Shown here: piece by piece, positions 20,397 to 31,813 of the stretch
Position numbering within the stretch: the first letter of the stretch is position 1
Layout of the letters: every line of letters starts with the position of its first letter
Source of the DNA: Atherinomorus stipes
Taxonomy: Eukaryota > Chordata > Actinopteri > Atheriniformes > Atherinidae
Direction of reading: 5' to 3'
Assembly: GCA_023101725.1 (NCBI GenBank)
Contig: JALJCO010003961.1
Location: 62,001-126,000 of the forward strand
Length of the DNA stretch: 64,000 nt
Notes under the pieces: generated by a model
The model's input: only the letters and a program-made list of their open reading frames with translations
The model's database searches: none
What the model was told of the DNA's origin: nothing
Position numbers and translations under genes: made by a program

Positions 20397-23300
20397 CTTT
20401 ACTCTCTCAAGATGTCAGAATATGAGAGACACAACCTCCCAATAGCCTACATATATGGATATTGGTTGATACTGGTATTAGAATTTGAGTTTTCCAGTAT
20501 TGGTATGTCGGATCCAGCGAGAAAAGAGCCGTTATATATACACACACATGCATATATAAGTCTCTCACTTCTTTTGTCCCCACCTTTTCTTCTTTAGTTC
20601 TAAAATTGTGTACAATGCTGAGATGTGTCAAGTTTTAAAAATCTTCAGTAATAACTTTGTTGGTGCAAAAATACTATTAAATGTAGCAAATCTTTGTGCT
20701 ATCATTTGCATTTTCTGTGTGTACATGTTGCACACAAACATGAATAAGCTATCTTTCTCTCCAAAAGGCTGTTTGAGACAATAAACTAGTGAGTAAAGGG
20801 GAAAAAAAACACACACAAAAAACAGAGAACTCTTTCGAACAACATTTCTAAGAAGCCTTGAAGCAAAACATAAAGAGGTGGGTTCAAGACTTTTACTTAG
20901 TGCTGAATTTTAGATATAAACATCTAAATATATGGTATTGTAAAAGTAGTTAGTTGTGAAGCATCAAGATGAAACAGGTCTGCTCTGTCCGAGTTTTAAA
21001 AAAAAGGTCCAGGTCCTCTGTGAGAAGAAACCCAAACAGAACATAAATCCTTTAAGCCTTCTGTAATATTTTTTAAAGCTTTCCATGTGAAAAAACATCC
21101 AGAAATCGAGTCAGTAACAGCTCCACAGATCCAAAACCAAAACGATCAGCCTCTGCCTCCACAGGATAAGACACACCTGGGGGGATTTGGAAATACAATA
21201 AGTCTCCTTATCTGGATCAACAGGCCAAAGTGGGATTTGAAACACAACAGAAAAAAGTGAGTTTCACCCTGATAAAAATAAACAAAGGGGTAAAAACAGC
21301 AACCAGTTGGTAAACAGTGATGTTACTGAATCTATGACCCCACCGAGCTACATCTATTTTCGTCATCGTAATAGTAGGCGGCTTCTTTGCTGGGGGTCGC
21401 ACACTCAGCAGCCTAAAAATGCTCTCAGTGCAGGGACCTCCTGGGTGGAAAGGGTTAAATTTAACTCTTAGTAAAGCCTCAGCTATCAATATTTCCTTCT
21501 AGAAACTTTACTGAAAATCTTTCTACCAACTTACTTTTTGATATTCAGTAGAGTGAAGTCCTGCCAGCGCACAGTCACTGTCATGAGTTTAGTGGAGTGC
21601 AAACCCCTCAAGACTTCAGTTTCCCCCGTGAAAAAAAGGTAATTCACCTTTTAAATACCATAGTAGGCACTTAAGCTGCAATAAAGCTTTGAGATATTTC
21701 AGTACAAACTGTTACAGTCCTATTTTATCTTGTTCACTCCCTAAACAAAGCGATACATGAAATAAACCATCATGCAAGCCAGTTTCTTTATCTTCATTTT
21801 GTACAAAGAAAAAAAGAGAAGCAGCACACAAACACTCTTACTCTGTTTAAAATCAAGCAAAATGCTCCAAAAGCAGAAGACACACTGTGCCATTTCAGGT
21901 AGATAGCGGCGGGAGACGTTTGTTTATCAGATTAGAGAAGACGCCTCCCTGGAATGGCAGGGGGTGGGGTCCCCTGAGGCGGCTTCATGCTTTGTTGGAT
22001 TGTCAAATCAGTTAACCCCAACTCAAACAGGCTTTTGGCTCTTTTCTCCATCAGTTTGACTAACACACTCAGACAAACACTCAGTCACATGTTTGTGGTT
22101 GCCAGCGTTTATGCTCAATCCATCTCATCTTTGTTACCAAGTTACTTAAAGGTCGAGAGGAAAGGAGGATTCAGCGTTTAGTCTCTAGCACACAGGGGTT
22201 ACTGGCGGTGCGCCTTCTCCGGTCACATTTCACTCACCTGGGTGCGGCTAAGATGATACAGCGTAAAAACGGATAATATTTAATAATACACGTATTCCAC
22301 AAGTAGATTTTCACCGGGCTGTTACACGAACAAATCCGGATTTTATTAAGTTGTGCAACCAAATTTTATCAGCACATGAGAAATTCATTTAAGCAGCATG
22401 TGAATAAATAATGACTACAAAGGGCTGCTTTTAAGACTTGCATTAAAATTGTGTCAGCATCTGTTGTTAGCAAGCCTTCCGGCTGGGTACATGTTAATTC
22501 TGGCCTTACAAAACCTTTACAGCTTTTTGAAACTCCATATATGTGAGATGTGAATATTTAGGTGTGGCACGCCTACATGTAGCTACAAAGAAAGCCACCG
22601 ACAGAGCTAGGCTTAGACTGAGAGACACTGGATAATTTGTGTTTTCTTCATGTTGCTAAAACACATTATAAACTATTTATGCAGAGCCTGCTGCGCGCTC
22701 TTGAGTCAAGTAACCGTGTGTGTGTTCTATGCAGCTACACACTAAATGTAAAATGCTATAAAGCTATCCAGCTGTGATGGAAAAGATGAACCCACATCTA
22801 CGAGTGCTTTTGGGCATATTTGAGACTGTCATCAGAGCATCAGTGTAATGCTTTTTTTAAGGAGCACATCATACATGGGAGCAAATTTACACCTGCGAGG
22901 CATTAAGTGTGTTCAAGGCTGACAAAGATCTCAACTAAGATTATGGACTTAAATTAATCCAAGAAAAATGTGACAGAATAACATAAATCCACTTCTTGCT
23001 TGCAGTTTTCTGTTATTACTACATCATGTGGTACAATTACCAATTAATGAACAGTTTTTCTCCCCACCTCGGGGGATCCTCTAAGTCTTTGCAGTCTGTG
23101 ACATTCAAAGGTTAAATTCCCATATGTAATTATGCAACTCTTACTTAAGCTAAATTAATTAGCTATGTTGAATCTCCTGTCTGTATAAATGTTGGGAGGG
23201 CTTTTTCTTAGCATGTCAAATAAGAAAGTACTAACAGGAAAGTATTAGGAGGATTAAGGAGTGAATCAAAATGCAGTAAATCATTTTTAAATCCTCTCTT

Positions 23301-23483
23301 GAAAGCACATGCAGACCGTCAGTGTGGAAGTCTGGACAGCACATGCATCTTTCAGAAAGGAAAATATCTGATTGATTTATATGTGTATATATATTGCATA
23401 TATGTTTAAAGGTAGAATCTGGAGTTTTCTCCCTGAAAATGTAAGTGACTTGTGTAAGTGAAATCTGTCTCAATCTGTAGGTA
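20397..23483. other. Intronic, no bounded feature recognised
   Basis: No exon-like frame with good splice sites and no clear repeat termini. A brief TA/CA stretch lies near 20536-20556. Confidence 0.45.
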
Positions 23484-23709
23484 TTTCTACTTAATACTGA
23501 GCAAAGGGTCTGAATATTTATGACCATGTGATATTTCAGTCTCTTTTTTTGATAAATTTGCAAAAATTTTCACATTTCTGTTTTTTCTTCTGTCAAGATG
23601 GGGTGCTGAGTGTACAATAATGAGAAATAAAATGAACTCTTTATTTTTGCAAATGGCTGCAATGAAACAAAGTGTGAAAGGTTAAAGGTTACTTTCCGTG
23701 CCCATGGTA
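23484..23709 (+). mobile_element. 3'-end fragment of the same Tc1-like family
   Basis: Collinear with 20160-20394: TACTGAGCAAAGGGTCTGA, ACCATGTGATATTTCAGT, GTGCTGAGTGTACAATAATG, then a degenerate terminal repeat TACTTTCCGTGCCCATGGTA. It lacks everything upstream, including the transposase. Confidence 0.88.
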
Positions 23710-23819
23710 CATCACTGTTGAGCACCAAGCACTGTCCCATTTGCAAGGTGCTTCCGAAACCAGTTAAAAAAGCCACACTCTGTTCAGCAAGCAGCGCAGG
23801 CTACTGGCAGTTTATCTGC

Positions 23820-24150
23820 CGTGGCCAAGATGGCAGGCAGTGATATGCAGAGCTCTGACTGTAATATTTGATATAATTGTGGATTTTTGAGTGTTAGTGT
23901 TTTACCAAGTAGCAACAACAGCTAGCCTCTGAGGAAAAAGTAAAAATGGGACTGTCAAAGATATGTCATCTGCAGTCAAGTTTATAATGAGGTTTTCCTC
24001 AGAAAATGCATTTGTTAGATATTATTCAGTTAAGAAATAAGAGAACCAACTTGGTTGATGTTAGCGACCGGTGTTAACGGACAGGTAAATGAAAAGGAAT
24101 AAATTGTCCGGCTTCATTTAGTTTTAACAGCATATCCGAAAGAATTAGTG
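23820..24150 (+). repeat. Dispersed repeat, copy A
   Basis: Shares an ordered set of blocks with 62690-62960, including CTGTAATATTTGATATA-type, CTCAGAAAATGCATTTGTT-type and AATGAAAAGGAATAAA sequences. Non-coding; probably part of a DNA element. Class not assigned. Confidence 0.65.
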
Positions 24151-24307
24151 CGAAGAATGCCATTGTTAGATTGCTGTTACATATGCTGTTGCTAGGCAAA
24201 AGGGAGCTGGAGCACCATGGGAAATTCTTGACGGCTACAGTAGGCTCTCTCACTTCAAGAATGGTAAGCTGCTACAGAGTGCGTGGACAACTTTAGGCCA
24301 CTCCGTT

Positions 24308-24560
24308 CTGCCCTACAAAGCCAAAGAGCAGTAACTACATATTTGGTCAAAATTAAGTTTTTACTGAAAATGCCCTTTTTAACACCTCCTTTATCTTGTA
24401 ACAGAACCACTTGCTCCTACTTTGCCCTATTTCAGAGAAATCACTACGTCAATGACAAATCTACAACACGTTTGAATAGGCAGTGTTAAATTTTGAAGCC
24501 TTTTTTCTCAGTTTCAATGTTAGCGTTGTTACTGCTCTTTGCCTTTGTAGGGCAGCGTAG
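24308..24560. mobile_element. MITE with CTGCCCTACAAAG termini
   Basis: The left end CTGCCCTACAAAGCCAAAGA followed by GCAGTAAC matches the inverted right end over about 28 bp with one mismatch. The interior is about 200 bp without coding capacity. Confidence 0.75.
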
Positions 24561-25629
24561 CCTAGGTAGTCCGTGCACTCAAGTGTGCAGACCCTGAAAT
24601 GAGACACAGCTTGTGGGTTCGCTTCCTTCTGCGCATCTTTCATTGACACAGCCCGACTGGCTTGGACCGCATTGTTTCCTCCCGTTAATAAATATGCAAA
24701 CAACACTGAGTGTGTGGCATGCTTTAACCTTTAGTCCAAATAATAATGCGAAACACACCAGAGATGATAGAAAGTAAGAAAAAAAATTACAGAATGTGAA
24801 GCTCATGTAGTTGAGTCAGAGGTGGAGGAAAGATAAAATTGCCTTCACAAACTTGGAGCATGTTGATAATAGGTGGGCGGAGCTTCCCAGCATGCGTTGC
24901 GTGAGTTTAGTCAGCTAATAGTTTTCAAATGTCGTCACTGAAATGCAATAGTTTTACAGGTATAAGGAAGTAATCTGTGTTTTTCTGTTTTAGTGCTTGT
25001 TTGGTTAGATTACTGAGAGTTTTCGTGTCTTATGATGTGCATCCATTATTCAGAAGGTAACTAAAATTAGGCCATTTACTTTTCTGCTACATATAATTGA
25101 TTTTAATGGCTATGTAGAGCACATGAATTACCTATCAGTGAATCACTGACGCTAGATTGGATAGCCACATCACTGCTGTAGTTTTATTATATTTGATGAT
25201 CCGTCTTCTGCTGCTAATGCTGCAGTCTCTACAAGGAGCTGTGAAGCAGGATCTAGTGTTGTTTCGGATAATTAAGAAAAATACACAGACTGCTGTGGGC
25301 CATAACCAACACCAATCAAAAACAAATGAAAAAGAAGCTTTGACATCAAAGTTAATGTAATAACAAGAAATGCTGCACATCAGCAGCATGTTGCAGCAGG
25401 CGGGGGAGGTTCTGAGATTATGGAAACTTTGAGACTTCCTGCCAACACATTTTAGAAAAAGTGGAAAGTCAGCGCAGCGTCACGGACACACCATCCACAG
25501 CTGAGACACCTTGGACATCAGCTGCTGAGACATCAGTCTGACCACATACTGACCAACACAGAGTTATAATCCCAGAGAGGTGTTGGGAATAGAGGGAGAT
25601 ATGGAATATACTGTAGAAGCAAAAGGATA

Positions 25630-25735
25630 ACTTTCTTCTTTTTCAATCTGGACCTTATTTCTAGGAGTTTATACGTGCATTTACTCACCGATAACATTTC
25701 TGTATCACTCTGACTGATGGCCTGTTTTAGAGGAA
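25630..25735. mobile_element. Solo terminal repeat of the 4421-5043 MITE family
   Basis: Matches one TIR of the MITE at 4421-5043 for about 100 bp: GGATAACTTTCTTC-, CTGGACCTTATTTCTAGGAG, TTTATACGTGCATTTACTCA. It lacks the other arm, so it is a truncated copy. Confidence 0.75.
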
Positions 25736-26144
25736 CGTGAGCACATGCAGTAGTGACTGAGGGAGAGGTGGCTGCAGGTAAACTTCTAAATGCTGAAAAA
25801 CAGCTGATCTCACCGTGGAGATGCCAAATGTGGATTTTAAATATAACACCTGTAGCTAATAACCTTGAATGGCTACAAAATGTAGGGAAACATTGTTACT
25901 TCAGTGGTGATTTTTCCCCTCGTTTGCCAAACAAGATGCTGCGACACAAAGATGAGAACATCTGAGCCATGATACAGTAGCAGCGATCAAGCGACACTTC
26001 TCTCTTTTTGCCTCTTTTTGCTGCTGCTACAGTTTGAAAAAATAAACGTCGCAAAATCGCAAGCCGGAATTTTGTCACTGATGTGAACGCTCCCGTTGAC
26101 TTGACATTAATTTAATTAAAGCTATTGCCGTGTGAATCTTTATA

Positions 26145-26336
26145 TTCAGAGCAGGTGGGTAAAGGCCTTAAATTGTCCCTAGGAATGAATGTGAGTGTGA
26201 ATGGTTGTCTGTCTCTCTGTGTTGGCCCTGCGACAGACTGGCAACCTGTCCAGGGTGTACTCTGCCTCTCGCCTGATAATAGCTGGGATAGCAACCCCCA
26301 CGACCCTGAACTGGATAAGTGGTATAGAAAATGACT
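26145..26336 (+). mobile_element. SINE/LINE-tail-type dispersed repeat
   Basis: Carries AATTGTCCCTAGGAATGAAT, GTGAATGGTTGTCTGTCTCT, GACAGACTGGCAACCTGTCC, AGGGTGTACTCTGCCTCTCG and GGATAAGTGGTATAGAAAAT in order. I recall this as a very common teleost repeat, probably an RTE/Rex3-related 3' tail or SINE; the exact class is uncertain. The 69-codon frame over it is not a gene. Confidence 0.65.
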
Positions 26337-26857
26337 GACTAGTCGAGACATTGTATGAGTTTTCTTTAACAGTGGCTTTCTCATTGCTCATTGGCTCTCT
26401 CATAAAGCTTTCACTGGTGAGGAACCAGGGTAACAGTTGTATGCAGTCTCTCCTATCTCAGCTGCTGAAGCTTGTAACTTCTTCAGAGTAGTCATAGGTG
26501 TCCTGGTGGCCTCTCTCACTAGTCACTTTCTTGCATGATCATCAGTTTGTGAGGATTTACAGATTTACATGTGCCATATTACTTTCATTTCTTGATGGAT
26601 GTAACTGAGCTCCAGGGTGTGTTCAGCACCTTATTTTTTTTTTTTTTGTATCCATCCCCTGACTTATACTTTTAAATAACCTTTTCTGTTCATGCCGCCA
26701 TGGTAGCCAGGAATACTGATACCAGTAAATAGACCTTCCAGACACAGGTGTCTTTATAGTGCAATCACTTGACACAAAGTCACTGCATTCAGGTGATCTC
26801 CATTCCTGTAATTGTGAGACTACTTGCACCAATTGACTGGACCTCTGTTAGTCACTT

Positions 26858-27924
26858 TTAACTCATTGACTGCCAGACCTTTTCCGAGCAGAGCGCTCCA
26901 TATTGCCATGATTTTTAAGCATTTTCACTGATTTTGGGAGGTCCACAGAATATTGTGTACTATGCCAATACAAACACTGAATGTACCGAAGGAAAGCTTA
27001 GACTCTCTTCTTTTATCAGAAAAAAAACATTTGTTTCCAGCTTTTTCCATTCTTTAGTAATCTGCAGTAGAACCTGGCTTTGTTGCAGCGAAAATGCCTG
27101 TTTCTGACCAAAAAGCAGAGAAAAATAGCTTTGAATGCTGAGGTCCGCTTCAAGTGGAAAAGTGTCTTTGATGCCAATATTTTTTAACTTTAGTAACACC
27201 TTCATCATCTGAACAGCTGTTTACTTCTATGAAACAACAAATACAACACTGAGAAAAGAGTTTTGGTGGCAAAATAATTATTTACTAGCTGAATAAGCCA
27301 CAACAAGTCTGTTTCACAACACAATATTTGACAGAAACATAGAGCAGAAACGTCTCTCTACTCCTCCCTCCCTCTCTCCCTCCTCCTTCCACCGTAGCTT
27401 AGGTGCGCACGCAGTGCCCCCCCCCCCCCCCCGGGAAACAACCGCATGCTGTAGACTTACTTTTACTTTCAGCCTGCCGCACTTCGCTGCTGTATTTCCA
27501 AAGTGTCTTCGATTGATCGTGTCTGTCTGTCACCGATCACTTTTTCCACAAACTTTCCTCCTTCATCCACCTCCTAAACTGCTTCGATTACGACCGGTCG
27601 CCATGTTCTCTCACCCCCGCAGCAGGATCCAGCACACTTCAGCCGGTTAGCTCTAACAACCGCTAACAACACAGGAAGCATCAAAAAATCGCATCACTTC
27701 CTGGTAGGTTTTTTTAAGCTTGTCTGACACTGCCATCTGCTGGATTAGATGAAAACTACCGAAAAAAATTATCATCAGCCTTTGTTACTCTCTGACAAGC
27801 TCCGCCAGAGATTAAAATAGCTCCGCCGATTAAAACCCTTAATTAACGTGGAAACACGTGATTGGCAGTTAACGTTTGGATTTAAATTAACGTGGAAACA
27901 CGTGAATGGCAGCCAGTGAGTTAA
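26858..27924. mobile_element. TTAA-target DNA element nested in a Tc1 copy
   Basis: TTAA at 26858-26861 and 27921-27924 flanks an element of 1059 bp. Its inverted ends read CTCATTGACTGCC (left) and, reverse-complemented from the right, CTCACTGGCTGCC. The interrupted sequence is a Tc1 element, so the insertion point is verifiable. Subterminally on the right there are two 28-bp units with one mismatch (27841-27868 and 27885-27912), each with a CACGTG core. The interior holds a C15-type run (about 27417-27432) and a pyrimidine-rich block. A 0.14-kb relative lies inverted at about 63510-63650. TTAA targeting suggests piggyBac-type mobilisation (inference). No transposase. Confidence 0.85.
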
Positions 27925-28034
27925 GGTAGTAAATATCTATGCAGTAACTTATTTTATGTTGCACAATTTTAATTAATTTATCAATTTGTAAAAATCAGTT
28001 TTCAATTTGACAGAGAGGTTCCTTTTCTTTTCTT

Positions 28035-28100
28035 TAAGATAAAGATAAAAGATAAAGATACTTTATTGATCCCCGAGGGGAAATTCATGAAGGGAAATTC
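28035..28100 (-). mobile_element. L2-type LINE 3' tail fragment
   Basis: The reverse strand reads GAATTTCCCCTCGGGGATCA then ATAAAGTATCTTTATC and short ATCTTT-type repeats. This is the conserved L2/UnaL2-like 3' tail hairpin with its microsatellite end. A very short 5'-truncated insertion. Confidence 0.8.
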
Positions 28101-28237
28101 AACACTTTAATGTTTTGTTTTTTTTTTTTACTTTTTTTAGGTCACAAAAGCCAAATTATGTTGAGCATGATTGATTTTCAAAAAGCAATACAAGGGTAAA
28201 ATATCCAAGGGGGTGAGTACTTTTTATAGGCAGTGTA

Positions 28238-28935
28238 GTATTGAAAACTGGTCATTTTACATTTATGTTGTGGAATTTTATTAAGGCATAATATGTGGGA
28301 CAATTAGGTTAAATGTGCTTTAGTTTTGTTGATCAGGTGTAAATCATCAAAGCTCAAATGCATTAAGATGCTTTTGTTTTTACACAAGTCCATATTTACT
28401 TCAGAATGTTTACGCGAGTATATTTTTGTGTATAAACTAAATCAGTAATTTGTAGTTTGCACTGGATGCTTTCATTCGCATGACAGAAAATTTGTGGGAT
28501 GTTGCTCACAGATCCATGTCAAGATGTTTTTATACATCCCGATGTGTGCATGGAACATGGTATACAGGACATTTGATGCATATGCAGCTTTTGTACTGTT
28601 CAGTACATGAGGCCAAAGATATTTTTAAAGAAAAATGCAAAGTTGTGTAAAAGGTGTATTGTTACCACCCAACTGTTTTGCCAGTATTTTGATTTATCGA
28701 AACAACAAAACATGAAACATAATCCATACAGGTTATATTGTTACTTTTATTGGGACATAATACTCTACATTTTATTGAGATGCAATTTTCCTATGAAGGA
28801 GAAACATTCCAACTATTTTTGTCAAGAATGTAGAACTTCTCATCTTGTTTATAGACTAATCCGGCCAAACGCCACAACTAGACGGACCGCCATTGCCAGG
28901 GTGTAATTAGAACAGATGAGAATCAGACTTTTTTC
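28238..28935. other. Intronic, nothing recognised
   Basis: AT-rich DNA without bounded element. The 99-codon frame at 28607-28906 has no recognisable motif and is not supported as a gene. Confidence 0.45.
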
Positions 28936-29392
28936 TTAAAGACACACAACGGAACTTTCAGCAGTTTTCTCAGTGACGCGCCCCCTATCGGCGGCTAAAC
29001 TAGCATCCATCTTGTTCGTACCTGTACTGTAAGCTCACTCCAGCCAGTAAGAGACAGTCTTATCTTGACTCTTGTTCTGTCTCTTCCTCTGTTTCTTTTC
29101 CTCTCTTCCTCCGGTGATGTTTCCTTGCGTTTCTTTACCGAATTCGACATGATGCGCGTTCAAAACACCCGTGATGTTGATCCCTGGTTTACATCCGGTT
29201 GTTAGTGAGCGACGCGGTGCTGCAACCAATAGTTGGCTGCAACGTCACGGTTGCGTCCCGGATGGGAATCTTACATACTGCTGTTTCTGGGCACTGACAG
29301 CTCGAAAATGCGCATAATGAATGTTGGTGTGACATCAAAACGAGTCAGAAACGCAGATTTTTAAGGTCTAAAAGTTACGTTGTGTGTCTTAA
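28936..29392. mobile_element. TTAA-flanked MITE, copy 2 (inverted relative to copies 1 and 3)
   Basis: TTAA at 28936-28939 and 29389-29392 bracket a 449-bp element. Its ends are AGACACACAACGGAACTTTC and, inverted, AGTTACGTTGTGTGTC. The internal blocks CTCAGTGACGCGCCCC, GGCTAAACTAGCATCCATCT and ATAATGAATGTTGGTGTGAC are the reverse complement of copies 1 and 3. Confidence 0.92.
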
Positions 29393-30659
29393 CAACATGG
29401 AGGAAATCTGGAAGGACTGTCACATTCCTGGTTGTTGGAACATCAGTGGAAAACTTTAATTATGGTAATAAGTTAATAAGAAGATCACGGACATTTATTT
29501 CATTAAGATTTCTGCTGTCTGTGATAAAAATGGACGGTGCTGCTCAGTCAACTGATGTCAGTGTGTTCGGATCGGGGAGGAATATTGGACACACATAGCA
29601 GAGGAGAAATAACTTGCTGCCACGGTGGAGAAAGCACTGGATTTAATCCCCAACAACAAAAACACGGTAAATTTTGGTGAACACTCATTAATCTGACACT
29701 TTTTTTTTCACATATCTTTGCTTCTGAAAATGATGAATGAACCGCAAAACGTTATTATGCTAGCTAATGCTAACAGGGAGAGCTGTGGTGTTGCTGTGAG
29801 TTAATCACTACTCTGGGTGATACTGTGAAACATAACGTTATTTGCTCTGATCAGGGCAACGTTGTGACCAAAACTAAAGGTCCTGGAGCCTATAGTTTCA
29901 TCTGTAGGACATGTGAAGGCTACGTGGTCTGTACAGTCCTGAAACAATACCAAAAGCCAAATATATGACAAAATAGAAAACTAACGACCTTTGAAAGAGT
30001 TTCATTTTTTAAACTTTTATAAGTAATCAAGAGATGTGCGTTTAATAGTCCAGTGTGGCTTGTCATTAAAGCCAGTTTCCAGAGATAAATAGTTTACATT
30101 GATGCTCCTATGTAAAAAAAAAAAATGAAAAAATAAATAGAAAATAAAATAAAATAAAATGTCAGAATACTTTAGAGATTTAGGCAAGATGGAGCAGCAG
30201 CGTCAGGGCAAGAGAAAAGGTGGAGCAGAGAGGTAAAGACGTAAGAAGGAGACAAATACACAGCAACAGTAGGAGAAGAGTGCTTCAAAATAACTGATAT
30301 GTTTGTCAGTCAGGGAGCAGGTGAGATATAAACACACTAGTGGTGAAAAGTGACAATAGATGCACACATCCATCCAGCTAGCTTAATGCTGATGAGCTAA
30401 AACTTCCTTCATTATTTAAAAAATAAAATAATGGCAAGTTAACTATGAAGATGTAAGACAATACATGATTATGAATATTGAAATCCTTGTATATTTTATT
30501 TAACTTCTATTTAAGCAGGTAAAAAAAAAAACTGAGATCAAGAAAATATTAACATGGCCAGTGCATGTAAAATGGTCTATTTCTGAATCCAAAAGTCTGG
30601 GAAATTATGGGTGGCTTTTGGGTTTTTCTATTTTTTTTTTATTTTTCATTTTTAACAAA
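29393..30659. other. Intronic, no bounded feature
   Basis: Mostly AT-rich. A 72-codon frame (29380-29598) ends in a short stretch with MDGAAQSTDVSVFGSG-like sequence but has no recognised domain. It could belong to a transposon 5' exon together with the exon-like segment at 30660-30774. Confidence 0.35.
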
Positions 30660-30774
30660 GATGGGGAAGGGAGTAGTACCAGTACTGTCAGCAGCACTTT
30701 TACTGCAAGAGCTCCTGCGGTTACGGCAGTGATGGACAGCAGCAGCAGTGAGGAATCACAGCAGGAACCTTCAG
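30660..30774 (+). other. Exon-like Ser/Thr-rich open segment (unproven)
   Basis: In an AT-rich background, one frame reads DGEGSSTSTVSSTF, then RAPAVTAVMDSSSSEESQQE. It is preceded by a T-rich tract ending ...TTTTTAACAAAG (acceptor-like) and followed by TTCAG|GTACAA (donor-like, GT at 30775). A stop lies nine bases further on. No domain recognised. It could be an exon of a decayed DNA-transposon gene, an alternative trhr-locus exon, or chance. Confidence 0.3.
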
Positions 30775-31812
30775 GTACAATTTAAGTACAAACCAAACAT
30801 GCTGGTGATAGTTTTAGAATAATTAATATAATAACCTGTTAGATTATAAATAGGCTGAGTATCAAGTTTAGGTGGATGATGGTGTCACCTATTTTATTTA
30901 CAATATGGTTAATTGCACAGACTGTGCATTTAACCATATTGTAGTTGATTAAAAAGTAGCTTCACAAAAGTTGACTTTTGTGAAGCTCTTGTTCAAGTTT
31001 TTAATTAAACTGCCCTTTTCTCCACAACTTTTTTAAAACTATTTTGTTTTAAACAGGTGTCAGTCTGCATAAATGTTAATTTATTGCTTTTTTATTTCAC
31101 ATTTTAACTCAAGACCAGGCTGTTGTTCTCTATGATCTATGGAGACGGAGGAGATGAAGGACCCAGCTGAAGCAGGAAGAAGGCAAACATTGGAATTAAG
31201 ATTTATCCGTGCATAAACAAAAGGTGCTGTGAGGGCAGGATGAACCAGAACTGAACTTAAACATAAAAACAAAAACTCAAAGACAGTGTAGGTAGATGTG
31301 CAGATCTATACAGAAATATTGATTCCTCTGAAACCAGATATTTGTGAACTACAAATGATGCTCATATTAAAATATCAATATTCTAATAATCTAGGGTGAA
31401 TATGAAGTTTGCCATTAACAATAACACAGTGATGTGATTGTACTATCAGCATCTCATTTAAATGATACCCAGTGGGTAGGAACTACTTCTTCTTCCGCCT
31501 GCCATGGTCATAAGAGAAAAAAGGCACAGTGTAACATCATAGCGGGGGGCTGCTTACTCAGTCCCATTGAGCCAGTTGACAATGATAGCTGAATGCAAAC
31601 AAAGTCATTTATGGAGTTATTTTAGCTTCACAAACATGGAAACCATGACGCAGTTTGAGATGTGTGTGGGGAAATGAGGGGTTACTGCAGCATCACCACA
31701 AATCTTATTAAAAAATGAGAATCAGACTGAATTTTACTTGTTGTTGAACCAGAAAGGAAATCTGTGGTATCGTACATCACTAATGATGGTGACAAACCAA
31801 CCTGGCAGATGA
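30775..31812. other. Intronic, nothing recognised
   Basis: No supported exon or bounded element. Confidence 0.45.
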
Positions 31813-31813
31813 T

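Larger units (their letters stand above)
26340..28237 (-). mobile_element. Tc1-like transposon remnant interrupted by a TTAA element and an L2 tail
   Basis: The two outer parts, 26340-26861 and 27921-28235, read as consecutive pieces of one Tc1-type element. The left part is the reverse strand of the transposase N-terminal region and 5' leader. The right part ends in GGGGGTGAGTACTTTTTATA, then GGCAGTG followed by TA (28236-28237), a typical Tc1 terminus. The 1059-bp insert at 26862-27920 splits it exactly at a TTAA. A short L2 3' tail (about 28035-28100) is embedded in the right part. Non-functional. Confidence 0.75.
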
